Assembly (NCBI GenBank): GCA_033961575.1
Contig: CM066728.1
Coordinates: forward strand, 97,540,852-97,604,851
DNA: 64,000 bases
Reading direction: 5' to 3'
Source: Aselliscus stoliczkanus
Taxonomy: Eukaryota; Chordata; Mammalia; Chiroptera; Hipposideridae
Shown piece after piece: positions 49,345 to 61,755 of this stretch (the stretch's first letter is position 1; the number at the start of each line of letters is the position of its first letter). Under the pieces are notes generated by a model. The model had not been told where the DNA came from. It saw only the letters and a list, made by a program, of their open reading frames with translations, and did not search any database. The translations under genes were made by a program, and so were the position numbers.

Positions 49345-49500
49345 TAGAGCCGCAAAAGTGTGAACTTTTAAACCAATAAGACCAGGTTTAAATCCTGGTT
49401 TTTGCCTCTTATTAATACATGACTTCGCCTGCAATTCTTTGCTATACTATCACTTTCCTCTGTAACATGACAGTAATGACAATTTATTTTTTTCAACAAA
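49345..49500 (+). repeat. MIR fragment
   Basis: 'gtgtgaacttttaaaccaat', 'aagaccaggtttaaatcctg' and 'atgacttcgcctgcaattct' follow the MIR core order (tRNA-derived B-box region, then the downstream part). Diverged. Confidence 0.5.
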
Positions 49501-50035
49501 TATTAAAGGTAAGGTCATTATTTCATATCACTCATAAATAGGAAAGCCACAAATAACAACCAAGTAGGCTAGACTTAACAACTGAGTTTAACTCTGCCTT
49601 CCTCCATCTCAAGTTGAGTTAAGCCAGAATCTGTACCTTTGTCTGAGTGTCAGTCTTAGGATGCGTGGTGCTAAGCAGACTCCACCGGGCTCTGGCTGTG
49701 GGCCAGCTTCGCTTTAGGTGCTGATGCCTGCGGCTGTTCCTTTTTGCTATAGCCCAATATTGGAGTTAAAGGAGGAATCCCTGTGCAGGCCACCAGTTGA
49801 TAGTGAAGTCCCCATTAATGGTATACCCAAGTGTATCATCCTGCCCCAAAGAGTAAGTCACTGTGGCTGCTGGAATTGAATCACCCCACTTTTTACTCCT
49901 CCTTTCCTGTTTATTTGTTTTTTTATCCTTCCTGAGTGTTCATTTTTTATTATTTTATTATTAAATTTATGGAGTGACAATGGTTAGTAAAATTGCACAG
50001 GTTTCTAAGTCTCTGTTAGTAATAATTGTTTATAT
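49501..50035. other. No gene recognised
   Basis: A GC-richer stretch at 49600-49880 is of unknown origin; the rest is AT-rich. No frame is supported. Confidence 0.45.
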
Positions 50036-50039
50036 TTAT

Positions 50040-50400
50040 TAAATGTTTACAATGCAAAAAAAACACATAGGTTTCAAATGTACAGTTCTATAATGCATCA
50101 CCTATAAGTCACATTGTATATTCACCACCCAGGGTCAGTCCTCCTTCCATCAGCATATATTTGATTCCCTTCACCCTCTCCTACATTTCTCCCCCCTTAC
50201 CCTCTGGCAACCACTGAACTGTTGTCTGTGTCTATGAGTTTTTGTTTGTTTGTCTTGTTCCTTTGTTACTTTCAGTTTCATAGCCCACATATGTGTGAAG
50301 TCATATGGTTCTTGAACTCTTTTTCTTCTCTTACACAATTTCTTCCACTCAGCCAAGTTCCCCTCCACCTGCACCTTTATCCTTGATATTTATGACCAAA
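50040..50400 (-). repeat. L1 3' region, antisense
   Basis: 'tttcaaatgtacagttctat', 'tgtatattcaccacccaggg', 'tccttccatcagcatatatt', 'ctggcaaccactgaactgtt', 'gtctgtgtctatgag' and 'agcccacatatgtgtgaagt' give the reversed order of an L1 3' region. The antisense 67-residue frame is a shadow of it. Confidence 0.78.
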
Positions 50401-51910
50401 TTCTACTCAACTACCTGCTACCATTTGTAAAACACTGTTCTACATGATTGGAAATTAATGAAGCAATAATTCATTGCATTTATATGAAATTGGCTTCCTA
50501 GAGAAGACAATAAAGTGTCTGAAAAGTCTCTTACTTATAATAAAAGTCAGCTACAAAAGTAGAAACTAATAAACCACCTTAATAAACAGTTTTTATTTTC
50601 ATTTGGATTATTTCAGTATTCAACTTAAGGGACATTCAAGAAGAATTTCCAATAACAAACTAGCAGAGTGTGAGAAGTTTGTACTTAAAAATTTTTAGAT
50701 AAATTATCATTTTAGTTATAAGCATTTAATAAATAGCAATAGATGAAATTACTATAATTTCAGACAATCTTTCAACTAGGTTTGTATTTAGTGTTTTCCT
50801 CATTTTCAATAGATATTAAGAATGACATTAGGAAAACCAAAAAGAGAAAAAAAAATATTTTTTATGCATTTCAGAATTATATTAACTTAAAATTAAAGCA
50901 TAAATTGATGGAACATTGAACTTACTGGGTAGTAATTACCTTTTAAGATTTATTTCCTTACTATAATTACTTATAAAGAAAGGCTTGATAAATTTGCTTT
51001 GTACTGAATTAAATTAAATTTGATTTTTACTCTATAAAAAATAAAACCAAAAATAGCTAAAAGTTACTTGGGATACATTCTTCATCTTATTAATTTATAA
51101 ACAGGAAGTTAACAACTACTCACTGTGCTATATTTCTTTGGAGTACGTTTTACAGAAAAGTGGTATGAAATGTATAATTTCCCCCAAAATCAATCAGGAG
51201 CATTCATAGGACAGAAGAGATGCAGTTACGATTTTGACACTAGATGGCATTCCTGTGTAATCAGAAGAGCAAAATGCTAATACACTTGCTGTCTTGTTTT
51301 CCTAAGATTTGTCATAAATTCAGAAAAGAATAAATAAGAACCAAAGCCATATATAGTATTTTACTCTGTGATTATGTGAATAAACCAATTTACATGTATT
51401 ACTTATAGTTTGTTGACTATTACAAAGTTAACAATTGTTCAGCCTTCGAAGTACGATGACAGGTACTAAATGCTATCTTTTACTCTGTATCCAATATATC
51501 TACTTATATAACTGTTTTTGTTATGTTAATAATGCAGAAAGCACTTAATTCAACTTTTTATAAAATACTGTTACAAATTTACTTTGATAAAATAATTCCA
51601 AGTATCAAAGTCAAACATGATCTTCGTTATTTTATGTAAAAAGTTTAAAAAGTGTGTAAGAACCTCTTAGAAGATGATAAAAACTACACTTTAAAAAAAT
51701 ATCTCATTGCTTGTCATTTGTATATGATGGTGAATTAAACCACTAATTTAATATGACGGGCCCTTTGACATAAAATTAAATGATTATATTCTTGTCAACA
51801 TAGAGATTCTTAAACTTTTACATAACAATCAAACACAGAAAGTAATAATAATTTTGTGACAAACTTGAAGAGAGAGAGGGTTGTTCAAAGCCTGGAACTG
51901 ACAGCATCAA
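50401..51910. other. No gene or confident repeat recognised
   Basis: Very AT-rich sequence with no frame of note and no assigned repeat. Confidence 0.5.
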
Positions 51911-51912
51911 TA

Positions 51913-52481
51913 CGAGGACAGGCAATTACGTTTGTGAACTCATCCTAGAAAAAGTGCTACATACCTCATTGCTGAATATCACTATGGTCACATTTGAAGT
52001 ACCTTGCTTAGGGAAGCTATGCACCAATCCCAGTGCATAGTGCAAACTTCAAAGCAATTTTGGAACTCTTTTTACGGAATGATCATCGAGCTGTGGTCAT
52101 ATTACCTTTGATGTCCTGAATGTCATCAAACTGTCTTCTTTTCAATATTTCCTTTTTTCTTCAGGTAAAGAAAATAGTCATTGGGGGCCAGTCAGGTGAG
52201 TAGGGAGGGTGCCTCAATACAGTTGTTTGATTACTGGCTAAAAATTCCCTCACAGACAGTGCTGTGTGAGCTGGTGCATTGTGTGATGCAAGAGCCATAA
52301 AATGTTGGCAAAAAGTTCAGGTCATCTAATTTTTTCATGTAGCCTTTTCAGACTTCTAAATAGTAAACTTGGTTAACTGTTTGTCCAGCTGGTACAAATC
52401 CATAATGAAGAATCCCTCTGATATCAAAAAAGGTTAGCAACATCATTGCAATAAGTTCACAAATTTAATTGTTAGACCGCA
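51913..52481 (-). mobile_element. Internally deleted mariner transposon with broken transposase
   Basis: Terminal inverted repeats: the left end 'cgaggacaggcaattacgtt' and the reverse complement of the right end 'tgcggtctaacaattaaatt', continuing into 'tgtgaact' on both. TA flanks lie at 51911-51912 and 52482-52483. On the minus strand the interior keeps the second half of a mariner (D,D34D) transposase. A block resembling the HDNAPAH active-site region lies at about 52265-52290, and the PPYSPDLAPND region at about 52181-52210. Both blocks seem to have lost one base relative to the expected reading. The N-terminal DNA-binding part and first catalytic Asp block are missing. At 569 bp against about 1.3 kb for a full element, it is dead. 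Confidence 0.85.
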
Positions 52482-52734
52482 TATATGAGAAACCTAGACG
52501 TCACTAGTGGCATACCAGTGGAGATGTTCCACGGTAGACATAACACCCAAACATTAAAATCTTAATGGAATTAAAGACTTTGTTTTCAAAAATATGATAA
52601 GAACATAATGCATATTGTTGAATTTGATCTTGGCATGAAACAAGAGAAACATTAATTTTTACAACAAGAGAATATATTTAGTGACATAGCATGTGTCCAG
52701 ACCATCACAAGTTTTATCTCTGATTTTCAGAATA

Positions 52735-52860
52735 ATCCATTGACTAAATCCTGCCTCCATTCCATTAAACATGAGAAAAAATCTTCGTAGAAGAATTAAA
52801 TTACTTACCACAGTCACCAAATGGCAGAGCCAGAATTTAAGCTGTCACCTGTTGAACCAA
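52735..52860 (-). repeat. MIR fragment, antisense
   Basis: 'aaattacttaccacagtcac' and 'aaatggcagagccagaattt' match the reversed MIR core ('taacttgcccaaggtcacac', 'gtggcagagccaggatttga'). Confidence 0.65.
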
Positions 52861-52899
52861 ACACAGTGAAGTTTTCACTCCATAATTCAGTGTGCTTGT

Positions 52900-53272
52900 T
52901 ATGAGCTGGATTGTACTTCCCCAAATTCATATGTTGAGGTCCCAAAGCACAGTACCTTAGAATATAACCCTATTTGGAGATAGAGCCTTTAAAGAAGTAA
53001 TTAATGTTAAATGGGATCACAGTTTTTGGGTCCCTAATCTAATATGCTGGGTGTTGTTATAAGATAATAAAGAGACAGCAGGGATGTCACCAAAGGTCAT
53101 GTGAGGAAACAGCCAGTAGACAGCCATTTGCAAGCCTCAAGGGAAGCCAGACTGGCTGATAACCTTGATCTTGGGGTTCCAGCCTCTAGGGCTGTGTGGA
53201 AATAAATGTTTCCTGTAGAAGCCACCAAGTGGTCAATATTTTGTAATGGCAGCCCTAGCAACAAATACCAAA
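52900..53272 (+). repeat. MaLR LTR (MST/MLT1 type)
   Basis: Nearly complete: starts 'gttatgagctggattgtact', with 'ccaaattcatatgttgaggt', 'cctatttggagatagagcct' and 'aaagaagtaattaatgttaa'. It ends 'gaagccaccaagtggtcaat...ggcagccctagcaa'. The antisense 67-residue frame is a shadow. Confidence 0.85.
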
Positions 53273-53439
53273 TACAATGCTCAAAACATATTCTAAACAT
53301 TTGACAAAATCCAGTTCATAACGACTTCCATTGTATTTAAAGCAAAGGATCTTTTTGCAAACATTCTTAACATACTAAAATACTTAAAAAATAAAATAAA
53401 ATACTTAAAATGCTCTATCTAGAATGCTCTGTTTATCCA

Positions 53440-53491
<52 letters not shown>

Positions 53492-53502
53492 ATCTATCTA
53501 TA
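53440..53502 (+). repeat. (TATC)n tetranucleotide microsatellite
   Basis: About fifteen ATCT units, with one 'catcta' interruption near the right end. Confidence 0.96.
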
Positions 53503-55747
53503 TGGAGAGAGAAAGAGGGAGGTAGAAAACTACTATGGTAACATGTGTCACTGGACAAGAACTACAAATAAACCTTAAATTTCATTCAATGATTTTAATG
53601 CTTTAGAAATAACTTTTCTGGTATATATTCAGGTAAAAATTAATGTTAAAGTTTTAGAAACAAAGATTTTAAATGAAATTGAAAATAAATAAGAAACACC
53701 TTAGTTATATCAATGTCTACAATGCTAAATATGTATTTAGTCTATGTACTAAATATGAATGAAATTTCGAATATGATCCACAATTTTATTCATACTTATT
53801 TTATATCTCACTCCTAAAAATATTTAAAAGCACTGACATCCCAGGAGTGATGATCACTCTAACCACAAACTCTATTTATCCCACTAAAATGCATGGATAA
53901 AATAGCTCATGCTGGAACTGGCTCAAGTTACGTACAAAGTGAGCATGGTACCTTATGATGCAAAATAAGGCACAAATTCTAAGACTAATGGATTCACACA
54001 TACAGATACAGAAGTCAGCTTAAATATTCCAGTATGTATTACATTTGTGAAAATTGGAACATCAAAATATTAGTGATTTGAATTGATTGGAACAGAATGA
54101 ATAAATAACAATCTATGACTCCATTGGGAGATGCAAATAAAAGACAATTACCAAACATATAAATAAAACCACTTAGTTATCACAATTAGATATCTCTGAT
54201 ATATCAGCTTCTTACATTGAAAAGTGGTATTAAGAACTAAGCAAACTCTTATTCTTTCATTTCATTAGAAAGTATTTCCCTCAACAAATAACTTCAGATG
54301 TTTAGAAAATCACAACCTCGCGACAATAATACCAGTTGATAAAGTTTTACAAAATCATAGAATATGAAAATTGCCAATGACCCCCAATGAAATAATTGAT
54401 TCAGAAAAAAAAACTGTCAATAAGTGCTAAGCCCAATAGGTGAAATGTTGTTGTGTAACTGGACACTCACAGAATTCTAACTTATCATGTCATAGATCAT
54501 ATATTGTCAACAAAGTATGGTCACTATGCAATGGGGAAACAAAATATCATTATGTATCTCCTGATGTTAAAACCTTCCTTCTGAATCTAACCTATGTCCT
54601 TTGGTGCTAATATCCAGTTTACAGGAACACAGAAGATAGAGGAATAACAATTTGGGAAAGATGAGGAAAATCTAGAGCAAGTGTCCTTCCTTATCTTTCC
54701 CATAAGCCATATGAGAAAAAAAGAATGAAGGCAGGAACTATATTAAATTGAATAGATTGAAGAGATATACCAAGAAAATGAAATGTGGTACATTGGTTAT
54801 ATTTTGTGTTTGGGGAAAAATCAGCTACTAAAGGCATTTGGGGAAATTTTTAGGAAATTAAAAATTGAATGTATATTAAAAGTATTAATTTTGTTAGCAT
54901 GATAATTTAATTGTGGTTAAATATGAAAATATTTCTCATGATTTGAGTATATTTGTTCAAGATTTTAAAGAGACAGTGTTACAACATCTGTACATAATGT
55001 CAGTTATTTGAGCTCTTCTGTGTGTGTGTGTGCAAATAAAGCACATAGAAAAATTTAACAATTATTCAATATAGGCATTGGTATACCTGTGTGTTCATTG
55101 TATTATTTTTTCTGTTTTTCTTTATTTTTTTAAAATTATTTTTATAATAAAATTTTAAAGTTTCTCAGATTGTTTTATAAGATACCTATAATATAGGACA
55201 TGTACAATATAAACATGCATATTTAATATACAGGATAAATAACACTTGTTTTCATAGTGCTGAGCTCTTAAGTCATGATCTGACATATGTGTGATATGTT
55301 CTTTTCCAGTGTCATGTGGTCACTATTTAGGGAGAGAGGGAGAGAAAATATATTATTTCGAACACATGTAGTCAGCCAGAGGAGCTATAGTTAAGAACTC
55401 CTTCTGAGTATTTTTAAAATACCAGACCATCAATCATTTAAAGACTTTGAAAAAAACAAACGTCATTTAGTATGTTTAGTTGACAGAAAACTAATTTAAT
55501 GATTCGAAGCGATGTTTTCTGTCATGTCAGGAGTGTACTGCTCAGAGCTCATTACCAACCCTGCATGACCTGATATAAAATCCAATACAGTACAGGCCCC
55601 ATGGTATTCAGTGGCAGGGGACAAGCAGCACTTTGCCTGGTTAGATGACAAAGAGGGAGAGATGGCAGGTGGTTTGCTTTTATTAACTCTAAATCTTTTC
55701 CGTTACTTATTCTCTAATTGCAAATGCATGTTAGGTAAGATGTGCTA

Positions 55748-55785
<38 letters not shown>

Positions 55786-57905
55786 AAACAACAAAATCAC
55801 AGGCTGGAGTCTTATGAGGTTATGTAATACTAGAAAAAAAAGTTCAATGCAGATTAATGAAAAAGAATTAAGTCCTGGGGGGGCAGGAAACTGATAGTAT
55901 AACTTAGTTACACAGAAATAGGATTAACAGTTATATACTGTTACTGGATTTTTGTATTCTTGACTTTATTTAATTGTATTTTATGGAAAGCAATTAATGA
56001 CTTTAAAATCTTTATTCTTCATTGTCCATAATTGTAAATTAACCCCTCCCTAAAAAGAGAAATATTTATTTTATATTCCTAAAACTTTCATTATCTCATA
56101 TTTTGAAGAACTATACTTTTTTACCAGAAACATATTTCACTGTATGAGAGTAATTATTTTAACTACTTAAATTTAACTGAATTAAAATAAGGGTGCCATT
56201 AACACCTCATCAGGACTTAAGGCCAAAATAACACATTTTCTGTCATATTAAACCTTATTGTATTTAGAAATTATTTGGAGGAACTTCTTCCTCATCAAAT
56301 TATTTCTGAAATTTTTAACTTCTTTGTGGGAAGACAATTATGACTTGTGTTTTGTTACAGACACAGAATTTTACATTTAAAAAAAATGTCATGGACATCC
56401 ACATATACCATTTACTTGTCATACTAAAACATGTTACTTTCATACTCATGAGGTTAATTGATTTTCAGATTAATAGATGATGGCATCAGTTTCACAAACT
56501 GACTCTGTCTGAATGGTGGTTTACAAGCAAAATGTATTTTTTCTCTTTCCAACTCATTCTTGCCTAAAGTATGTAATTTTCTATAAGGCTAAATGTAAAC
56601 AAATTCTATTAATTTTCAGCAAGTTACTGTTCAGAAAAGTAAAATTGCCATTTGATTGTAACAAGAAAAACTCCAGACAGAACATATAAATCAGTATTAT
56701 TGGCAGTTTGAAAAGACACATTGCCTAGATCACTGTTAGTGACTAGAGAAAGAAATAGCCATTTTAGAGGTTTTAGAAGCACTTGGAAGCATAAATGAAG
56801 ATAGCTTTTGAAAACTGCTGATGGGAATTCATCATAATGAAGGCCTGAGCTATATAAACAACATTTATTCCCCTGATTTGATCATTCTAAAAAGGAATAA
56901 AGTTTGAGTGAAAAGAGATTTATTTATATGAGAAAAAATGCTGAAACAGCCTAAGTTCCAAAAAGAGTGTTTGGTTGATACTAATAAGTAGCAGAAAAAA
57001 ATATTAATTTACATTATGTTGAATTTAAAAGTCTGGGATTTATCAAGGTGCCCAACAAGAAACTGCCAGGTGATTCTTTTGTTGTTTCTTTTTTTTCTTT
57101 TTTTAAGAATATGATTCATAACATTCAGAAGGGTGACATGTTAAGGACATCAATGCCTTTGACAATAAATAAAACTGCATTCAAAACAAACAGCCCTGTC
57201 AATCATCAGCTTTCTCAGTTTAGTAAGATTCAGTTTGCTGTACATATGAAATACAATTGTGTTTGAAGATATCTGAGACAGAAAGTGCATCCAATTATGT
57301 GCTTCAAGAGTATTTTTAACAAAGTAGAAACCACTTGGTTGTAGGCCTTAACTTATCATCACTTTGAATATTTCATGCCAATCCTTTCTGACTCGGAAAG
57401 CTTCGGTTGAGAAGTCAGCTGACAGTCTTATGAGAGCCCCCTTGTAGGTAACTAACCGCTTTTTTCTTGCTGCTTTAAAATTCTCTCTTTGTCTTTAACT
57501 TTTGACATTTTAATTATGATACATCTAGGTATGCGTCTCCCTCAACAAAATTGAAACCATTATTTTTTATATCTGTGGAAAAATTATCTAAATTCCATAT
57601 ATTTTTTCAAATACTTATAATTTTAGTAAATATTAAAGCAATATTTACATATACATATATGTTCCAGAAGCTAAGTTATTATTTAAAAGGACATATATTT
57701 AATAATTATCAAGTTAAGATCACTACTCTAAAAATCAGTTAAGATCATAAGAGATCTTTCAGTTTTATTGATGTGCTTGTTATTATAATTTATAGATTTG
57801 ATCATTTAAGAGAAAAGGATTCATCAAATATGTCTATTTCTTTTGAAACTACAATTTTATATTTCAAAATACAGCTATTTAATTTCAGATTGTTTAAAAA
57901 AAGGA
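53503..57905. other. No gene recognised; includes a (GAT)n array
   Basis: AT-rich and mostly unassigned. A (GAT)n trinucleotide array of about 12 units lies at 55749-55786, and a short TG run at 55018-55032. Sequence at 55500-55680 is less AT-rich and looks single-copy. The 63- and 72-residue plus frames near 57048-57742 have no signature. Confidence 0.5.
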
Positions 57906-57909
57906 AACA

Positions 57910-58125
57910 TAGTTTAAATTGGTAGTCACAAAATAGTCGTCCTGGGGATGAAGTATAGCATAAGGAATGTAATCAATAATATTAATAACTATATATGTTG
58001 TCAGATGGGTATTAGATTTATCATGGTTATGAATTCATAAGTTACATAACTGTCTAATTATTATGTTGTACAACTGAAACTAATATGTCAATTGTAAATA
58101 TAAATTTTTTTAAATGATAAAAGAA
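57910..58125 (+). repeat. L1 3' end fragment
   Basis: 'aattggtagtcacaaaatag', 'atgaagtatagcataaggaa', 'gtcagatgggtattagattt' and 'tatgttgtacaactgaaact' are the terminal L1 segment also seen at 45810-46350. Confidence 0.75.
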
Positions 58126-58269
58126 ATAGCCAGTTACCCTAACCTTCAGAAAACAAAATACATTTAGGTCCAAAATTTCTGTTACTAACCACCATTTCTT
58201 TATTTTATTTATCAGATTATGAAACATTGGGTAAAAATATACACTGCTCCATGGGATAATATGCATAGT

Positions 58270-58460
58270 GATCTAGAGCCAAAGAGTCTCCACTTTGTCA
58301 CTTACTGGAAAAATATGCTTGGATAAATTACCTAAACTCTCTGTACCCCAGTTCTCTTACGTGGAAAAGATAGGTGATAATAATAGTATACCTATTTCAT
58401 GGATTGTTAGGTGGGACAAAAGTGTCATCACACATATTTATGTGTGTCTAGCACGGAGAA
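58270..58460 (+). repeat. MIR SINE
   Basis: 'ctccactttgtcacttactg', 'ggataaattacctaaactct', 'ctgtaccccagttctcttac' and 'gataataatagtatacctat' follow the MIR order through its core and 3' half. Confidence 0.75.
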
Positions 58461-58704
58461 AGTGGAACTCAATCATCCTATAAAGATTTGTCACATCACA
58501 ATTTTTGTAGATTTTTAGAAGAAAGTTTTATAGTCTGTTTTAATCTGTCTTCTCTCAAATGGTGATTTTGTAATGTTGTGTTTATTTTGGATATGAGTAC
58601 AGTAAAGTGCTGTAGTGATAGGATATCTTAATAAAATAGCTGGATAAATATATAAAGAATCACTCTCATGTCTAAGGATTTCAGAGCTCCCTACCACATC
58701 CCCA

Positions 58705-58815
58705 AACACAGTTCCAATATTGTGTAAATCTGAATCTTTGGCCTGGGAGCTTGAGTATGTTTAATGTATTAAAAGGTCATCAGGTGAGTCAAATATGCAC
58801 ATCTGGTTAAAATTC
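58705..58815 (+). repeat. Possible MER5-like fragment
   Basis: 'aatctgaatctttggcctgg' and 'gtcatcaggtgagtcaaata' with 'tgcacatctggtt' resemble the 3' half of MER5 ('aatctgcattttaacaag', 'ccaggtgattctgatgcaca'). Weak. Confidence 0.4.
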
Positions 58816-58869
58816 ACAAGTAAGGATATTCTATAGCAAGTTTATCACATAGTTAAAAGTGTAAGGTCA

Positions 58870-58966
58870 GGCCAGCCGAGTGGCGCGGTGGCTAAGCGCT
58901 GGCTTGGGAAGCCAGTGGCCCGGGTTTGGTCCAACACATGAGGGCCAGGGACACTGCCCTCAAAAA

Positions 58967-59009
<43 letters not shown>

Positions 59010-59011
59010 AT
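58870..59011 (+). mobile_element. tRNA-SINE ('GCCCTC' form) with expanded AAAT tail
   Basis: The best-preserved copy of this form: 'ggccagccgagtggcgcggt', 'ggctaagcgctggcttggga', 'agccagtggcccgggtttgg', 'gagggccagggacactgccc', then a tail of about 11 AAAT units (58962-59011). The duplication 'agtgtaaggtca' (58858-58869) and 'agtgtaaagtca' (59012-59023) has one change. A box TGGCGCGGTGG is intact. Confidence 0.94.
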
Positions 59012-59023
59012 AGTGTAAAGTCA

Positions 59024-59724
59024 ATATTGTATGTTAGCTGTATTTTAATACAAATCTATAAAAAAATAATACAAAAGTTTAGTCACTTCTTTGATTCCCA
59101 TGGTTTCAACACATCCGTTGGTTTCTTGAGGCAAAAAGCGATGGAATTTGTTTAATTCTATTTCAGTAGGACTTTTCAAATAACTTTGTAAATATTAAAA
59201 AGGTGAATAAATCTCCTTAGACCATTTTTTTCTTGAAATATGCTTTCTGATTGTTACAGCTATGTCTTCTTAGAGTTCTATAACCTTCACAGTTTTTGTT
59301 TGTTTGTTTTGCTTTTTGTTTGTTTTTGTTCTGGCACCAGAATTAAGCAAATAATGATTTCTGAAACTCTGAAAAAAATTATGTTTGTTCATGTAAAATA
59401 TTTAATTTTTTTCTGTCCCTCATCTATTATATTCCATGATAGAAAATCATTTGCAATATATTCTACACCTGCTAACTCAGTTCCTATCTTCTTCCAAAGC
59501 ATGATAAAGTTATTAAGATAATGTTTAAAGCAGAATAAATGAGTCTTTATAAATTCTTCATGCAAGGAGCTACTGAGGAATATATTTTAATGTTCTCAAT
59601 TATTTCCTTCTAAACTTATTTCTCTGGAATAAATCTGCTCTTATTAAACTGGGAGACCTCTACTAAGTTTAACCCCAAATCAGAAACATTGATTTTTCTC
59701 TTATTTTATGTTCTTCATTATAAT
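59024..59724. other. No gene recognised; short L1 tail at the left
   Basis: 'atattgtatgttagctgtat' just right of the SINE resembles an L1 terminus. The remainder is AT-rich with a T/G-rich run near 59297-59330. The 93-residue frame has no signature. Confidence 0.4.
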
Positions 59725-60095
59725 TGTTAAAGTGGAACTCATAGAAACAGAGAATAGAAAATTATCAGGTACTAGAGGATAAGGAGGATGGGGAGATGCT
59801 AGTCAAAGAGTAGAAACCTTCACTTACGAGATGAAAAAGCTCTGGGGATCTAATGTACAGCATGGCGAGTATAATTAATAACACTGTGCTATGGACTTGA
59901 AATTCTAAGAGGATAGACCTTAAACATTTTCAGCACAAACATAAAAAGGTAACTGTACAAGGTAATGCACATGTTAATCAACTGGATTGCAGTAATCATT
60001 TCAGAAAGCATAGGTATGCCAAATCATCACATTGTATACTTCAAATATACACAATTTTATGTCAATTATGCCTTCATAAATTTGAAAAGAAAGAA
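59725..60095 (+). repeat. L1 3' end
   Basis: 'gtggaactcatagaaacaga', 'ctagaggataaggaggatgg', 'ggatctaatgtacagcatgg', 'tcacattgtatacttcaaat' and 'tatgtcaattatgccttcat': an L1 3' terminal region in plus orientation. Confidence 0.75.
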
Positions 60096-60889
60096 AAAAG
60101 TTATAGATGCCCATTAACAATAACCACCAGGGAGACATCTGTAGTTGAAGAAAGCTGAGATTATGAATACTTGCTATAAAAGAAAAAGAAGACCAGAAAG
60201 CATGTGGAATCATCCGGGACGCAGAAAGAGAGTGTTAGGACTGGCTTATGAGAGGGCTTAGATTTTAAAGAGAGTTCAAGAAAGCACCAGTTTTTTCTGG
60301 GTAGGATCCTGTAGGAGTGTGGGCAACTTTGTGACTGGTATTTTTGTTTGTTTCAATCTAGATGGTGGGAGACTAAGTGGAGCTAGTTTGTAATTGGCAA
60401 AAAAGCATCAGTCAGTCAGGCTAACCTGAAAAAAGAAGAAATCGGGTCTTTTTGTGGTTACAGAGTGCTTTTGTTTTTATCTCTTCTATTCAATTACTTT
60501 TAGTATTTTCAGAAGATGCACTGTCTGAATAAACATTGTTAAAAGTGTAATTGAAGAATTGTATGATTTCTGTTCAGATTTACCCTATTCTTATCCGTAA
60601 TGACACATGATTGTAAATATAAACATTTAATTAGACTATTATTTTTTTTAATTTGATTTAATTTCATAATTTAGCCAATACTTATTTCATTGTAAGTAAT
60701 TTCACTTATATTGGTGAATACATGAGTTTAAATACTTTGATACAATTTGATTCTAGTGTTTTCTCCCATGCTTCCTATTACATAAACACTAGATTAACTT
60801 CTAAAAGATAATTGTGTTGCAGCCACTTCTGTCAGTATAGTAACTGAGTTTACTCATTCATGAGAATAATATAATGTAGAGTTTAAAAA
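60096..60889. other. No gene or confident repeat recognised
   Basis: AT-rich unassigned DNA. Confidence 0.5.
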
Positions 60890-61130
60890 CATATCTAGTG
60901 GCTGATTATCTTTAATATTTAATTCATGCAGCCTACTACTTTGTGTGGTCTTGAACAGATTGTTTAACTTCTTTCTGAAAAACTAGTATTTTTTTACCAA
61001 TTTCCTCATCAGTAAAATGGTGTTAAAAATAATGCTTAATTCAGTTGTTTTGAGTTTTACAGTAATTAATAACTAAAAACACTTAGAAGAGAGTTTAGTA
61101 TATAGTGAGCCCACGTTATTTGTGAGCCAC
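60890..61130 (+). repeat. MIR SINE
   Basis: 'gtgtggtcttgaacagattg', 'tttaacttctttctgaaaaa', 'accaatttcctcatcagtaa' and 'aatggtgttaaaaataatgc' follow the MIR order 'gtgaccttgggcaagttactt' to 'cctcatctgtaaaatgg'. Confidence 0.78.
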
Positions 61131-61379
61131 ACTAGTATTCTATGTTTATCTATAACGCATCTTCCTAACACTCGTCTTCCAATTCCTCATTCCTTTCTTC
61201 CAGAATCATCAATAGATCTAAGTGACACCGAGAAATAGCGAATCTACAGAGGCTGCTATTCAAATGATCTTGTTCTATCATTTCTGTCCTTATGTTCTAA
61301 TGCGTCAGAACAGAGGATCCCTTCTTGACCATCTGTTTCACCCACTCTAATCAAATGATGGGCAACATTCTTGTACCTT

Positions 61380-61755
61380 TCTAAAGAGACTCACTATATA
61401 CTCTCGAATCTCACTTTGTCCTTTTTCATGTCTCAGATACATTTCCCTGCTTCTCTCGCAGCAGTGTATCATGAGATTGAATTTGGCTAAATAAGAGGGA
61501 ATGGTAGCGATCAAGCCATTTTTAGACACATACAATCATAACATCTTGCATGATACTCCATGTTTTCTTTTTTCTTTAGCCTGCCAGTCAGAAGGGCAAA
61601 GGAGCTTGAATCACCGAATGAGTGGGTGCATGATATAAAGTCTCCCAGAGATCTGTGCTGCATTACTATATGAGAAAAATAAAGTTCGTGTGTGTGCTAT
61701 GTCACTGAGATTTTACTATTGTAGTTATTATTGTAACAGTTACCTGAGCATGTCC
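61380..61755 (+). repeat. Old LTR-like interspersed repeat
   Basis: 'tctcactttgtcctttttca', 'tacatttccctgcttctctc', 'gatactccatgttttctttt', 'ctatatgagaaaaataaagt' and 'gctatgtcactgagatttta' match, in order, a mammalian LTR-type repeat that I recognise but cannot name. The antisense 62-residue frame is a shadow. Confidence 0.6.

Noticed and set aside
53440..53502. Regularly spaced repeats that might suggest an array element such as CRISPR
   Set aside because: They are simple tetranucleotide repeats without unique spacers. No CRISPR array exists in this window, and none is expected in mammalian DNA.
55749..55786. (GAT)n array as a possible poly-Asp or poly-Met coding repeat
   Set aside because: No open frame of useful length spans it; it is an ordinary trinucleotide microsatellite.
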